A DNA stretch of 64,000 nt from Phaeotremella fagi (lineage: Eukaryota; Basidiomycota; Tremellomycetes; Tremellales; Phaeotremellaceae): NCBI GenBank assembly GCA_001599715.1, contig BCHU01000010.1, positions 1,238,144 through 1,302,143 on the forward strand, written 5' to 3'. This document shows positions 1 through 12,367 of this stretch, one piece after another (within the stretch, counting starts at the first letter, position 1; every line of letters begins with the position of its first letter). A program made the translations under genes and the position numbers. The notes under the pieces are model-generated. The model made no database searches, was not told where the DNA came from, and saw nothing but the letters and a program-made list of their open reading frames with translations.

Positions 1-2
1 GG

Positions 3-700
3 GAGACATTGCCGGCCTCAGCTTTGTCGGGAATTCAATTGGGACATATCCGTCTTTTCGATATAGTCGAAGATGCAGGTCTCAATTGCTCGAGGGGCAC
101 ATGTACTTTGAGAACCGTTGGTCAATGCTGGCAATGGAATTTAGAAATGGCGTTATGGGTTCAGGCAGAGTTAGCTGAACAAATGGAGGACGCTCTCAGT
201 GGAAGATCTTCCATGAATGTTAGTCCAGAGACTGAGCTGGGTGTCAGAGGTAATTTGGCACTTACCATTGCTTGGTTCCAAGTGTAGGTCAAGTCTATCA
301 ACACAGCTGACCAAAAGTCATTGCTATAGTATGACAATGACTCATGATTTCGCACCACCTCCAGAAGAATATCGTTCCCTAACTCCCCATCATGTAATCG
401 ATATTCTTCGTCCAATGGTGACTTCAGAAGCAATGCTGGACGCTTGTAAGAACGACGTCTCTCTGGATTGTCAGCATAAACTGGTGGACATTGCTTTGAT
501 GGCTGTTAGGGTGGCTTCTTCACCTGAGAATACAAAGGAACAAGCTGAAAGTCTCCAGGCTGAGCTGAGACCTTTGTTGGTGAAAGTATTGGAGGTTTTG
601 GTCACTTCGGTAAGTCCATGTGTTCTTTCAAGCTGACGTGCAGGTTGGCCCACCCGAAATGCAACTGCAGTTACTCAAGGCTATGCAAAGTATTTTGTAG
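3..700 (+). CDS. C-terminal part of an unrecognised protein (5' truncated)
   Basis: An open frame runs in from the left edge and can be spliced into a clean C-terminus. Exons are about 3-283, 318-609 and 644-700, joined by two 34-nt introns (GTAGGT...CTGACCAAAAG and GTAAGT...CTGACGTGCAG), and the TAG stop is at 698-700. The visible 210 residues are mostly helical, with an acidic amphipathic stretch (WVQAELAEQMEDALS) and a leucine-rich end (LLVKVLEVLVTS). No catalytic motif is seen. The helical, leucine-rich texture would suit the tail of a fungal transcription factor, but that is a guess. The 5' part lies outside the window. Confidence 0.6.
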
Positions 701-814
701 GGACATTGATATTTGAGCGTGGAGAGGATACTGGTCGTTATGTGATGTTCTTAATTATAAGTTCTGTTTTTGCAAATCATCTGTATAGTACATGCATCAA
801 TATCTACGAAAGAA

Positions 815-2027
815 CTAGGCGCCAACGGCAATCTCCTTTTTAGCATCTAAAACAGGAATCTGTTCTCTTGATTCAACGAGTTGTGAACGAACTCCAACAG
901 TACGTTCCACAGCCCAATCCAAAGCAACATTATAAACCTCTTTCCAGAAGTATGCGACCCTTGGTGGGTTATCGTGGATATCATTCTCCCCTTCAGCATC
1001 TCCATGGAGCATACCAACAGCCTCTATGAGTTTCGACTCGACACCCAAAGCTTGAAGTTTATCGTACGCCATGGATGTCTGTTCTGGATCTACCAGGGTA
1101 TCAGCGAGAGCTTTTACCAAGACCGTAGGCGGGTAATCTGAATCGACGTTTGCCAGCCAATTGGTTTCTTTGGAATAAGGGGGTCCTGATTTCTCTAGCA
1201 CGCAGGAGATGAGGAATGGATGGGTGGCGAGCTGTATGCCACGAAGAGCCTGTTAGAACTGAGCACTGATTTTCGTGTCGTACTTACGAGGTTATACCAT
1301 ACTCGTCGACCAGTACGTGGTCTGGTGTCTTCGGTTCTAAGCTCTATCAGTAAACTATTTTTGCAATTACAAATCTCTAAACTCACTTGCAATCGTAAGC
1401 AGTAGCTGAGGGTCCACCAATAAACTCCTTCAAAAGCTTCTGATCGTCCTCCGGTAAAGTTGGTAAAATAGTCTCCAAAGTCGTATAGTCAGCCTGGTTA
1501 TGTTTGCCAATGGCTTCAAAGTTGACAGCTGGGTAGATGACATAGATTGCCTTTGGAGCTGGAAGACCGGCAGTTTTGGCGTCTAAACCAACGAATAAAG
1601 AGGCTGTACCTCCTGCACTACCACCAAAAACGAATGTCTTTGATGGATCAATTTTGACGTCTCCGGTGACTTTGGAAAGATCGTTCAAGACCCATCGATA
1701 GGAGTCGACCCAGTCTTCACGCATGTGTCGAAGTTGATAGCTAATGTCAGTGTTGTTATTAGCTAAAACTCACTGTGGCGCCATACGATACTCGACTGAA
1801 ACTACACAGAAACCTCTATCAAGAAGGTATTTGAAATGACCCTCAAAGATGTGGTGAGTATCACCGGTCGTCCATCCTCCACCATGAATGGAAAGAGCTA
1901 CTGGAAGTGGCGATGAGGAAGTTTGGTTTGGGAGGTAGACATCAGCGAAACAGCCTTCGGTTTCGTTGTTCTCTACTACTTTGAAGAGGTGACGTGAGTA
2001 GGTTAGTCCTTCGAATGAGACGGGCAT
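815..2027 (-). CDS. Alpha/beta-hydrolase (lipase/esterase, HSL-like)
   Basis: Splicing gives about 365 residues in four exons; intron 1 is 1741-1773 (33 nt). The oxyanion motif HGGGW lies near residues 48-52 and the nucleophile elbow GGSAGG near 124-129 (Ser about 126). A candidate acid, in ADTLVDPEQ, and a candidate His, in GMLHGD, follow in the expected order. This is the layout of the alpha/beta-hydrolase-3 / hormone-sensitive-lipase group, which hydrolyses short-chain esters. No signal peptide or membrane segment is seen, so a cytosolic enzyme is likely. Exon 3 starts after a CTTAG acceptor that keeps the frame into the motif GRRVWYNL. The substrate is unknown. Confidence 0.88.
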
Positions 2028-2388
2028 CTGAATCGTGTTTGTGGTGTTAGTGCTACGAGAAATTTCATGTTCCCAATTATATGTCCAACATAGTGGTGAA
2101 GATGCTAACCGTCTCGAAACCCGTTAATTGTCCGAGAATGTCTTTCAAGGGCCTTCGGTAAGTTAACGATGCCCCGCTGGGTCTCCTCAAAGCCTGACAT
2201 CACATGATGACCTCAGTGCTTATGCATACTGTACGTCAGGCTGGAAGCCCTTCGGCCATTTAGCAAACGGAAGTGATGGCAAGTGTCTTGTTGATCCGTT
2301 TGCTCCGGAAAGTGCGAATTCTCGATCGTTTAGAGAAATTTCCTGGAAAATTTTCAAGGCTTCCTAGATCATCTACAGTGTACTTCCC
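2028..2388. other. Intergenic region, esterase promoter and aldo-keto reductase 3' flank
   Basis: These 361 bp lie between the esterase start and the aldo-keto reductase stop, both on the minus strand. It must hold the esterase promoter. I see no further gene or strong repeat in it. Confidence 0.5.
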
Positions 2389-3582
<1,194 letters not shown>

Positions 3583-3802
3583 CTTAGAGAATCTCAATAC
3601 TGGAGTGAGAAGAGAAAGAGTAAGACGATAAGAGTCGATGGAATCTTTGAAAGTGGAGGTTGTTGTGCTTTTATGACGAAGACGGTTATGACCGGTGTTC
3701 AAGGTAAAGGTGTTGCAGATTCACGGATCATAGATATTACGATGGTTATGAATAGCCACTAGCTACAGAATAGTAAGCATCTACCGGTCCCGGTGACACC
3801 GT

Positions 3803-4775
3803 TCAATCATAGAGATCTCCCCAGTCATCCTCAACTTCAGGTGGAGGTCCAGGTAGAGGTAAAGATCGACCAGCTTCTTCCCTCTCCATCTCTTCCAAAG
3901 CCATCATCTCTTCTAAATCGGCGTCGTCAGGTTCCCCAGAGAATAAAGCTTCAGGTTCAGGTCGAGACGTGGTAGGTGGAGATCCATCACCAGGTGGTGA
4001 GTCATCGCGAGGAAGTGATACAGAACGACTAGATCGAGCAGGTGAAGGAGGTCTTGGATAGAAACCCTCTTTGATACCTTGTAACGCGGACTAGGCTATT
4101 AATTCCGGATTCAACCTAAAACTTACAGCTACACGTCTCGCACGACATTTCGCCTCGATCCTTTCGATAGTCTGTGAAAATTCTCCTCTGGGAAACATCT
4201 GATGAGCCCACATTTGATACATGTTCAATAAATTTGTTAGATCTTGATTCTGTAATGTAGTTAGCGGTGATCTCAACTTGAACTCACCTCGTATCCTTTC
4301 CCTCTGACTTTAAATTTCTTAGCTTGTTTGGCTAGTGCTGGTATTCCTCGTTCACCAAGTAGCCTAGTGTTGTTAGTATCTGCATGATCACTACGACTCA
4401 CCTGTCGGCATCAATTTTAGCAATAACACGTCGTTTCTTCGTAGCCTTATCGGCATCATCTTCATTAACCGCAGTCGTAGTAGCTAACCCAGCCATAGGA
4501 TCAAAAACAGCAGCAGGCAATGGAGGAGGCAATCGTATATCCTCGTCATCCCAATCATAATCTACATCTGGTTCTGGATCTCGTTCAGGAGGCGAGGGTC
4601 GACGACGATTCCTTATTGGTGATGCGGTTGAGGACGCGCCTGGTGATAGAAACAGTGGATTGTTGTTGGGGATTCTTGATGGACCTGCTGGAGATTCAGC
4701 TGCTGCTGTAGCTGGATCACGAACACGCCTTGGGGATGGTGTTGGTGAATTGAATAAATCTGATAATTCTGTCAT
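3803..4775 (-). CDS. csm3: Replication fork protection complex subunit Csm3/Swi3 (TIPIN)
   Basis: The N-terminal 100 residues are Ser/Pro-rich and disordered. The Swi3 domain follows: KKRRVIAKIDADRLLGERG, then a Gly/Lys stretch, then LLNMYQMWAHQMFPRGEFSQ and an ERIEAKCRARRVA helix. This order is typical of Csm3/Swi3/TIPIN, which pairs with Tof1/Swi1/Timeless to stabilise stalled replication forks in the nucleus. The C-terminus is acidic and ends EDDWGDLYD; such tails can mediate RPA contact. It has three introns. It is a conserved housekeeping gene, which suggests the left of the window is nearer core chromosome than the right. Confidence 0.93.
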
Positions 4776-4910
4776 GTTGGTGGTTTATACTTGAAAATGT
4801 ATTCAAAGTCAAAAACAATAATAAACGCGTCGACCAGTTTACGTAAGCATTTGAGGCACATATTATCCACTGCATATGCAACATTTACAAAATCCTACAA
4901 GCCCCAAGAT

Positions 4911-6380
4911 CTACTTCTTAGCATCTGGAACAGTCTCGTTGGCATAACCGATACCGTTAGCAGACTTGAAGAACGCATTATAAGGGATAAGTTCAGCGTC
5001 TGGGTTCAAAATCAAACCGAATCCAGGTTCGTCAGTCAAGTTGACTCTACCGTTGACTGGTAAGACCTCGTTCAAGAAGAGGTTACCGAACGATGGATGA
5101 ACTTCCTTTCCATCTGGTGAGTTGGCGATGTATTCACAGAAATCACTGTTGGGGAATGACATGATTGCGTGGAATGAGTAAGGACCTGAACCGTGGGGTA
5201 CGACTGGGATATCGTAGGCGGCAGCCATACTGGCCACCTTGATTAATTCGGTTAAACCACCTAACCACATGACATCTGGTTGGAGAATAGCGATAGATCG
5301 GTTCTGGTTGTTAGTGATATTTTGGGAAGCTTGACTTACCTCGATGAGTTTTCTGAAACCGTACTTAGAGTATTCATGTTCACCAGTGGTGAATTTAACG
5401 TATGGGAGGGCTTGTTGCAATTTGATGTGTCCGTCAAAGTCGTCTGGGTGAAGAACTTCTTCCCACCAATGGATATCGACACCGGCTTTTTCACAAGCTT
5501 TGATGAGGTCGATAGTGTATGGCTATGTGGATTTAGTGATTACATCTTGAAGATAAATTTGACTACTTACAACATTCAATGACATCCAACAATCAACCAT
5601 GATTGGGTAATCTGGACCAACAGAGTCTTTCTTTTCCTTCAAGAAAGCGACGTTCTTTCTGATACCTTCAAGTCCATCTGGTGGACCATGGGGTAAAGCA
5701 ACTTTTGAACCGAAGAAACCAAGCTTCTTAGCTTCAGCAGATTGAGGGCCGGTGAGATATAATGGAATATCCTTCTTGGTTCTACCACCAATCATTTTGT
5801 AGATTGGCTCACCACGGATTTTACCTAATAAATCCCAAACGGCGAGATCTACAACTGAGAGTGCAGCCAATGGAAGACCTATCTGTTAGCTTCGAAATGG
5901 CACTTTTTGACCCACCTTTACGTCCGTAGAACATGGAAGCTTTGAAACATTGATCCCAAATCTTGTTGGTATCACGAGGATCTTGACCGATAACGAATCT
6001 CTTGAAATGCTCTTCGATCAACCAACAAGCTGGTGGACCACCGAAACCAGTAGCGTAACCAATGGTTCCATCACTAGCTGTAAGCTTTACAAAGAGAGAT
6101 CCGAGAACTCCAATACCCCATTTAGCACGACTGTCACGCCATTCTGGATAAGAATGCATTGGACATGAGATGTTACCCTGGATGATCCAGTGTTCAGCTG
6201 ATTGTCTACGAGGTGTTAATGGTACATTCAAAGTGTAGACTTGATAAACTGACCTGTGGTAATCACCACCGGACCCATTGGCGCTGGGAATGAAGGTTTC
6301 GAGTTTAACCTGAATGAGGAGTTAAAACCTGTTCGTGAAGAAGTCGATGGACTCACGATGGTAGGGAATTCTTTGACCAT
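4911..6380 (-). CDS. LRA3: L-rhamnonate dehydratase (enolase superfamily)
   Basis: The spliced protein is about 430 residues. It begins MVKEFPTIVKLETFIPSANG and has GGDYH near residue 30. It then shows the family stretches AKWGIGVLGSLFVK, FGGPPACWLIEEHFKRF, FYGRKG, VDLAVWDLLGK, MVDCWMSLNV (metal-ligand strand), TTGEHEYSKYGFR, ILQPDVMWLGGLTEL, VVPHGSGPYSFHA and EPGFGLILN. These match L-rhamnonate dehydratase, which converts L-rhamnonate to 2-keto-3-deoxy-L-rhamnonate in the fungal non-phosphorylated rhamnose pathway. The start is fixed by two small 5' exons that supply the GGDYH motif. It is divergent from LRA1 across a 343-bp promoter, and the two enzymes are steps 3 and 1 of one pathway. Confidence 0.92.
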
Positions 6381-6723
6381 TTTGAATGAGATCTATACAC
6401 AAAGTTGAATTAATATAGATAAGTAGAGGAGAAAAGGTAGTTGCGGAGAAAGAAGTGGAAGTGGGTACCATCTCACTTTTTCTCTCTCATATGTACTAAA
6501 AACTGACCCAGCCAGCTTCATCGCTCCGTGTTCCCGAGTATGGACAGAATAGTCTGACTGACGGTATTTTGTTAGCCCGAGTTTCAAAGGACCCAAAGGA
6601 CCTCGGACCGGCTTTGTCCCTTTCTGCCGTACCTCCACTGGTCAGTTGATTTCCTTTGGTCAACAGGTGTAAATAAGGTGGTATCCCTTTCATTAAACAA
6701 AATAATTATCATTGTACATAACA
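6381..6723. promoter_or_regulatory. Shared LRA3/LRA1 divergent promoter with CGGACCG site
   Basis: This 343-bp region separates the two divergent rhamnose genes and must promote both. It holds TCGGACCGG at 6603-6611, an inverted CGG pair with one base between, the kind of half-site used by Zn2Cys6 regulators. A TA-rich stretch (TGTAAATAAGG) lies about 60 bp before LRA1. Co-induction by rhamnose is expected but not shown. Confidence 0.6.
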
Positions 6724-7571
6724 ATGAGTCGACTACTCCCAGGTAAAATCGCTATCGTTACAGGTTGTTCAACTGGTATTGGTAGAGCAACTGCTATAGG
6801 TAGGTCAAAACTTGATTGAGATTCACTTACACCAGCTTGCGCGAAAAACGGTGCAAACCTAGTCCTTCATCATCTTGGTCCCTCGACCTTGTCAGACATC
6901 ACGGAAGTCGAGAAAGAATGTCAAGCAGCAGGAGCGAAGACCACCGTGGTCGCAGGTGATATCGCCTTGCCAACTACCGCAACCGCCATCGTCGACGCAG
7001 CCATGGCTTCGTTCAATCGAATCGACGTTCTAGTCTCCAACGCTGGTATCTGCCCCTTCCACACTTTCCTCGATCTCCCACACGACTTATGGAAACGTGT
7101 CCAAGATGTCAATCTCAACGGATCCTTCTATGTCGTTCAGGCTGTTGCTAATCAGATGGCCAAACAGGGTGGGGGCAGTATTGTAGCGATCAGTAGTATC
7201 AGCGCGTTGATGGGTGGTGGGGAACAATGTCATTATACCCCTACCAAGGCTGGGATTAAGAGTTTGATGGAAAGTTGTTCAATTGCTTTGGGGCCTATGG
7301 GGATTAGATGTAATTCGGTGCTACCAGGTAGGTCTTGGGACGACACTGTTCATACTAACGTCTACAAGGTACTATCGAAACCAATATCAATAAAGAGGAT
7401 CTCGCCAACGAAGAAAAGAGAAAAGATATGACGAGACGAATCCCGATTGGAAGACTTGGTGAACCAGACGATATCGCTCAACCTGTAGTCTTCTTCGCGT
7501 CAGACATGGCTAAATACATCACAGGCGCTAGTCTTTTAGTTGATGGAGGTGCGGCTATCAGTCTTCAATAG
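6724..7571 (+). CDS. LRA1: L-rhamnose-1-dehydrogenase (SDR)
   Basis: Three exons give about 258 residues. The dinucleotide motif TGCSTGIG is at residues 13-20, NAG at 94-96, the catalytic Ser in SSIS near 146, and YTPTK at 159-163. The stretches [43 protein letters not shown] and [14 protein letters not shown] closely follow yeast L-rhamnose dehydrogenase (the RHA1/LRA1 of Scheffersomyces). The enzyme oxidises L-rhamnose to the lactone. Introns lie after residue 25 and inside LPG|TIE. It starts 343 bp from LRA3 in divergent orientation. The substrate assignment rests on the sequence resemblance plus the LRA3 neighbour. Confidence 0.9.
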
Positions 7572-7666
7572 GGACACAAATCAATATAGATGTTGTACAA
7601 TGCATACACTACTATCAACATGGGTATAAACCAAAACACCAAATCCCCTTAGAGCCAAAAACATCC

Positions 7667-10016
7667 CTATGACATGACGAAACCGGAACCACCACGGAGG
7701 ATTCTACTAACACTCTTCCAGAAGAGTACCTCACTAGCGTCCATTTCACCCTCACTTCTGGATAGATAGTATTTGAATCTAACGACGTCTCCATCTTTCA
7801 CACCTTCCTTATCCTTCATTCTCCTGACCACACGTTCGACAGCGTCCTTGGCACCGACTTTGGTATCTACGTCGATTCTTTCTGAAGTTACCGCACGATG
7901 CCACCAGACTCTGACCAACAACATGACAGCACGTTTACCTGCTTCGTCAGCTCTCCAGGAGTTGGTTCTTCGATCAGCTAGAGCTGCTTCTTTAGTTCCT
8001 TCAATCAAGAATGACCATCCAACTTCTCTCGCTGCCCAGGTAGAGTACACTTCAGCAGTGACAAGAAGAGAGGTACGTTTCTCCATAGCTATGGGTACAC
8101 GTTGAGCCAAAGCTGCCATGAACAACGAAGCTGAAGCGACACCAGTTAAAGTATCAGTCTTTGAACGTGCCAATTGAACAGTTGGAAGATCAGAGTTTGA
8201 AAGGACAGATAAAGCTAATTTGTATTGTTTGATAGCTGATTCCAAAAGTTGCCAAGCTGATTCAGCTAATTGTGAAGACGGTACCATTCCCTTTTCTTCG
8301 TTTTGTAAACAGATTACTGAAGCTTTACGTGTCCAGGCTGAGATCCCATCTGGTCCAGTTAACGGTGCTGACATTGATGACATTCTTCTGTTACGTCCGA
8401 CGGCGGCGTCTGTCGATGTTGGCATCCATGATCCACGTCTACCAGTTTGAGGAATCGAAACGTTACCCAAGTGAGATTGTCTTCTGTCGGAGAATGAAAT
8501 TTCTTCGCCGTCAGGGATATCGGCTAACGTTGATGAACCTTGTCGAGTTGGTCTTGGTCTGGGACTGACTCTAGGGGAAGGGGTGAACACAGTCTCCTCC
8601 TCTTCTTCGCTGATGGTTTGCGCTGAAATCGGTAGTGGTTTTGGATGTTGGAGTGTTGGGTTGGGTGAGGCACCTCCTGAAAGATTTTTACGTCCTGGTT
8701 TACGTTTCCTCCATACCAATCTTAATAGACTGGCATACAGGACTTTGGCATCACCAAGTTGTTTAACAGCTTCATAAGCTAAAGTCGATGCTGAAGCCGC
8801 TTTCGAACCTTTCAATTTCGCCGCTCGTTCACGACATTCAGTAGCCAACATTGTCATGTCAGCCATGAGTGAACGGAAATCGTCTTCGTCTAGGTCGACA
8901 CCGAGGATAAACGTATGTCTCAGACGTTCAAGTGATGATCGATTTGAAGCGAGTTGGACTCGAGTGATGAGATTTGCTGATGAGGTTGATGATTTGATTC
9001 GTGCTGCTGCAGCAACGGTAGCCATGTTGGATGCTTGATCAAGAGCTTGCTCGGCAAGTTCAACATGAAGATCGACCGTTTGATTATCAATGGCGAGTGA
9101 CGACACCGTGATAGCTGCTGCTGACAACGACAAGAAAGTCTCCGCCATCGAAGGTGATTGCTGTGATGATTCTTGAGGATTCATTTCCCGCATCGCATCC
9201 ATACGATCCCCTGCGACGTCTTCGAGATTGGACAAAGCTTCTCTCGCAAGTGCTCCAATAGTCCCCTCCCAAATCGCCTTCTCGTCATCAGCCGTGTCGT
9301 CAGTTTCAAGAAGAGTACTTGAAAGTAAACCACAAGCCTGGGCCAAGGCCTCACGGGCTGATATTGATCTTGGGGTAAGGACGAGTAGCTTTCTTAATAA
9401 ACCAGTGGATTCTCGTAACGAAACCACGGCTGTTCTTGGTGGTTGATAAGTCATTGCTAGGGCGATCATGACCTTGGCTTTGCCGAGCATAGCTTTAGGG
9501 GAGTTCCCCTTGAAGGCTAACGCTTTGGTGAACAGATCATTGGCACGATCAAGATGATGATAAGCTTTTTCGGTACCGACAGTGTAGGAATTGGATTTCA
9601 GCTCATGGCCCAAAGCGCCTAACGTCAGCTCGACTGATAATTCTTGACTTACCCTCCATACACCCATCGTAATTCATGTACCCAGCAACAGACTGTTTAC
9701 GAGTTTTAACAGGTTCGTCATACTCTTGACCACCTCGAGAACCATCGTTACTTAACCTAGCATAACCCCCACTGACACTTTTACGATCATTCCTGAGAGG
9801 TGATCTTGGAGGTGTCTCTGGTGGTGATCTACCATTTGAAGGATCAGGAGAAGTGTTGAAGATCACTTCGATAGGTTTCCCTCGAGGCATGGTAGCTACC
9901 GGTACCCTTTGTTGTTTTTGAGGTTGGGGTTGGTGCAACGGTTTCTGTTCGAAAGGTTTAGGACTTGTTGAAGAGACAGAATAGTCGGCTGCGAAGAGTG
10001 AACCACTTGACGGCAT
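7667..10016 (-). CDS. Long uncharacterised protein, TPR-like N-terminal region and Ser/Pro-rich linker
   Basis: Two exons joined by a 34-nt intron (GTAAGT...CTGACGTTAG near 9630-9663) give about 770 residues. The first 115 residues are Ser/Pro/Gln-rich and disordered. After the junction (DGCMEG|ALGHELKSN) comes a helical region resembling TPR repeats (AYHHLDRANDLFTKALAF, GNSPKAMLGKAKVMIALAM). A basic, Ser/Pro-rich linker in the middle is followed by another helical block with many alanines. The ATG near 9667 is internal: it reads through the intron. I recognise no enzyme motif. It is probably a fungal scaffold-like protein. It is convergent with LRA1 (95 bp between stops) and divergent from ATG5. 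Confidence 0.75.
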
Positions 10017-10703
10017 TTGGAGGTGGATATACTATCAAAGTAAACAGAAAAAAAAAGAGGTGGTTAAGATGTTTGAGATATATAAGGGTAGTGATCGAGC
10101 TGCCAGAGCTGATGTTGAGGAAAACTGATGAGAGAAAAATCAAAGATTGTATGGGTGGTGAGTGAATCAATATCGACAGTAGTTATTTAATTTGTAGATC
10201 AGAAACATTCTCATGTCGTAAATTTAGTAATGCTGGAAGATCGATGGGCTTCAGTGGTAGAATGGCGCGCGTCGATAACCCATCGGACGGACGGAATGGG
10301 GTAAGAGAACATTGAAATTGAATGGAAGTAAGGATTTTGGGTTGCTTTGGTGAGAAATTGGTGAGAACAGATGCGCCCCTGGCGTCGACTGTGATTGGTA
10401 TGATCCCAGCCGATATAGGTAAGAAGAGGTGTAGTAGGAAGAAAAGGCATAATTGGTGGTGAGACAGATTTTAGATGGACGGAATAGGAAATCAAGCGCC
10501 ACGATGATTAATTACGAAAAAGGAAGGAAACAGATAAAATCAACTTACGTAATTGTTTTGTCAAAGACAGAAGGCGCGTGTAGGTGAAACGATGTGGTGC
10601 TGTGCGCCTAAATGAGCCCACCGCTAAATAGGCGCGTCAGATCACCTCTCAGCAATAACAATAACGGTCCTGACCACCACCCACAACCATCACCTCAACC
10701 ACC
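10017..10703. promoter_or_regulatory. Divergent promoter region, unknown gene / ATG5
   Basis: These 687 bp lie between two divergent starts. A 7-bp inverted repeat, CGATGGG (10242-10248) and CCCATCG (10279-10285), encloses TTCAGTGGTAGAAT, which looks like a tRNA D-arm/A-box. CGG repeats follow at about 10285-10293 (CGGACGGACGG). No B-box or full tRNA cloverleaf is seen. Confidence 0.4.
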
Positions 10704-11695
10704 ATGTCCACCTCCTCAACTAATCTATTCAGACAATTAACATGGCAAAGCTCTATAGCGTTAGACATAAGCTTAGCTCAAGGTGAGCCAGGTGTCGGTA
10801 AAGGTGCAGATAGGTATCTCGTAAGTCTGACAATCGATCCAAAAATTCAATCTCACAAACTAGATGCACGCACCTCGTTCAACCTATCTCCCATTGCTTA
10901 TGACAGAGATTCGTGCCAATCTCGTAGAATTATGTCTGGATGATCAACAGCTAGCTGAAGCTGATGAATCCCAATGGTGGTTCGAGGAAGAATCTTCAGG
11001 TCCTTGTAGATGGTTTGTTGGTGCATAAATCCTCAACTAACTTCCAGGCATTGGCCACTCGATCTCATCGAAATGCATAGTCAACAGGGAACGACTCTAC
11101 GTTTGATCTTACATCTGTCATCCCCACCTGGAGATAAGCTACTTTTACCCAACACCATCGAAGCTTGTCAAACTCAATTCGTTAATCAAGTCAAAGAAGG
11201 TGATTTCGTTCGTTGGGGAAATACAAAGAAGGTTACAGGATTACGTCGAGCGGATCTAGAAGCTGGATGGGATGGAATCGTTCAAAGTAGGTAATCAACT
11301 CGAGCTATACTTACTGTAGATGACTACGATTTATACACTCGGATGTCGTTGAAAATCTTCCCTCTACCTTTACCCAATACCCCGGAATCTTCATACACAG
11401 TGAGAGCCTTACCGGTAAAGATCTATCTTCCAGACGCACCCGTTATCCAAGAGGTAGTTCAACCAATCGTCGATGGTAAGTTAAGGCTGTTGAACAATTT
11501 TAACAACCTACAGGTAAACCCACAAGTCTCGCCCTAGTTCTACGTAAACACCTCCCCCTTCTATTCCCCAAAACACCTCTCGCTGTCCCCATCGCTCAAG
11601 GCGTCGAATTGCCTTTGGAGTCGGACATGGCTTGGTTGGCAGCTTGCATGTCAGGTGCAGACGGCTGGTTAAGAATTGGTGTGAGGTTAATTTAG
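10704..11695 (+). CDS. ATG5: Autophagy protein Atg5
   Basis: Splicing five short exons gives about 280 residues. It starts [21 protein letters not shown], and the family features follow in order: [13 protein letters not shown], the pair [58 protein letters not shown], and a C-terminal ubiquitin-fold ending in [12 protein letters not shown]. The Lys of VKEGD aligns with the Atg12-acceptor lysine region of other Atg5 proteins. Atg12-Atg5 acts with Atg16 in Atg8 lipidation during autophagosome growth. The TAG stop is at 11693-11695. It is a conserved core gene; nothing seems broken. Confidence 0.92.
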
Positions 11696-12367
11696 GTGAT
11701 TAGGTTGGTCGTTCATTCCGAAGATTGATACTGGACCTCAAAGGAGTGAAATGGGATACTATCAGATCTGCTTCGTTACTGGTACAATTTTGTCCACTTG
11801 GTTGTAACATTTATTTCCATACCCTGCATATAATGTAATACCATCGTTTCTCCCCCTCGTTCAAGATTGAGGAAAATGCTTGACTTGTCAAGATGTCGTT
11901 GTCTAATTGATGATACTTAACTTACTGTGCATCTGCACTCTAATTCTATCCCTTTGGTTGGTCTGAACTTCTCTTTCGACTGCTGTCATCGTGCCGTCGA
12001 AGAGACTGAACCAGCCAAAAGAGTGATCATTAGGTTATGGCTGGTGATCGATCCTCAACCTCTTCAAGAACTTGGTTTACTTGAACTGGAGTTGAGAATT
12101 AACGTTTGTAAGTGTGTATAAATACAGTACCTGATACACTCAGAGATTCAAAGTCGAAAAACAATCACAGCATAGGTCATAATGTATGTAGAGTGCATGT
12201 CAAAAAGTTAATTTCATGCTTGTCTCCATATTGTTGTATGCATGCCATACGATATAATCAACCCACATACATAGGAATGCAACTATCGTATAAAACTACT
12301 ATTTATTACATCAAAAACAAATCCCAATGCATCAACTAGTTCGCTCAAGTACCTTCGACTCTGTAAA
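11696..12367. other. Convergent intergenic spacer
   Basis: These 672 bp lie between the ATG5 stop and the transporter stop. The region is AT-rich, with TTTATTTCC and ATATAATGTAATAC stretches that may be 3'-end signals. Small open frames here (for example 11927-12121) have no protein-like features. I see no gene. Confidence 0.45.

Noticed and set aside
11927..12121. Small open frame downstream of ATG5
   Set aside because: No protein-like features, no ATG context or splice partner; lies in a convergent AT-rich spacer.
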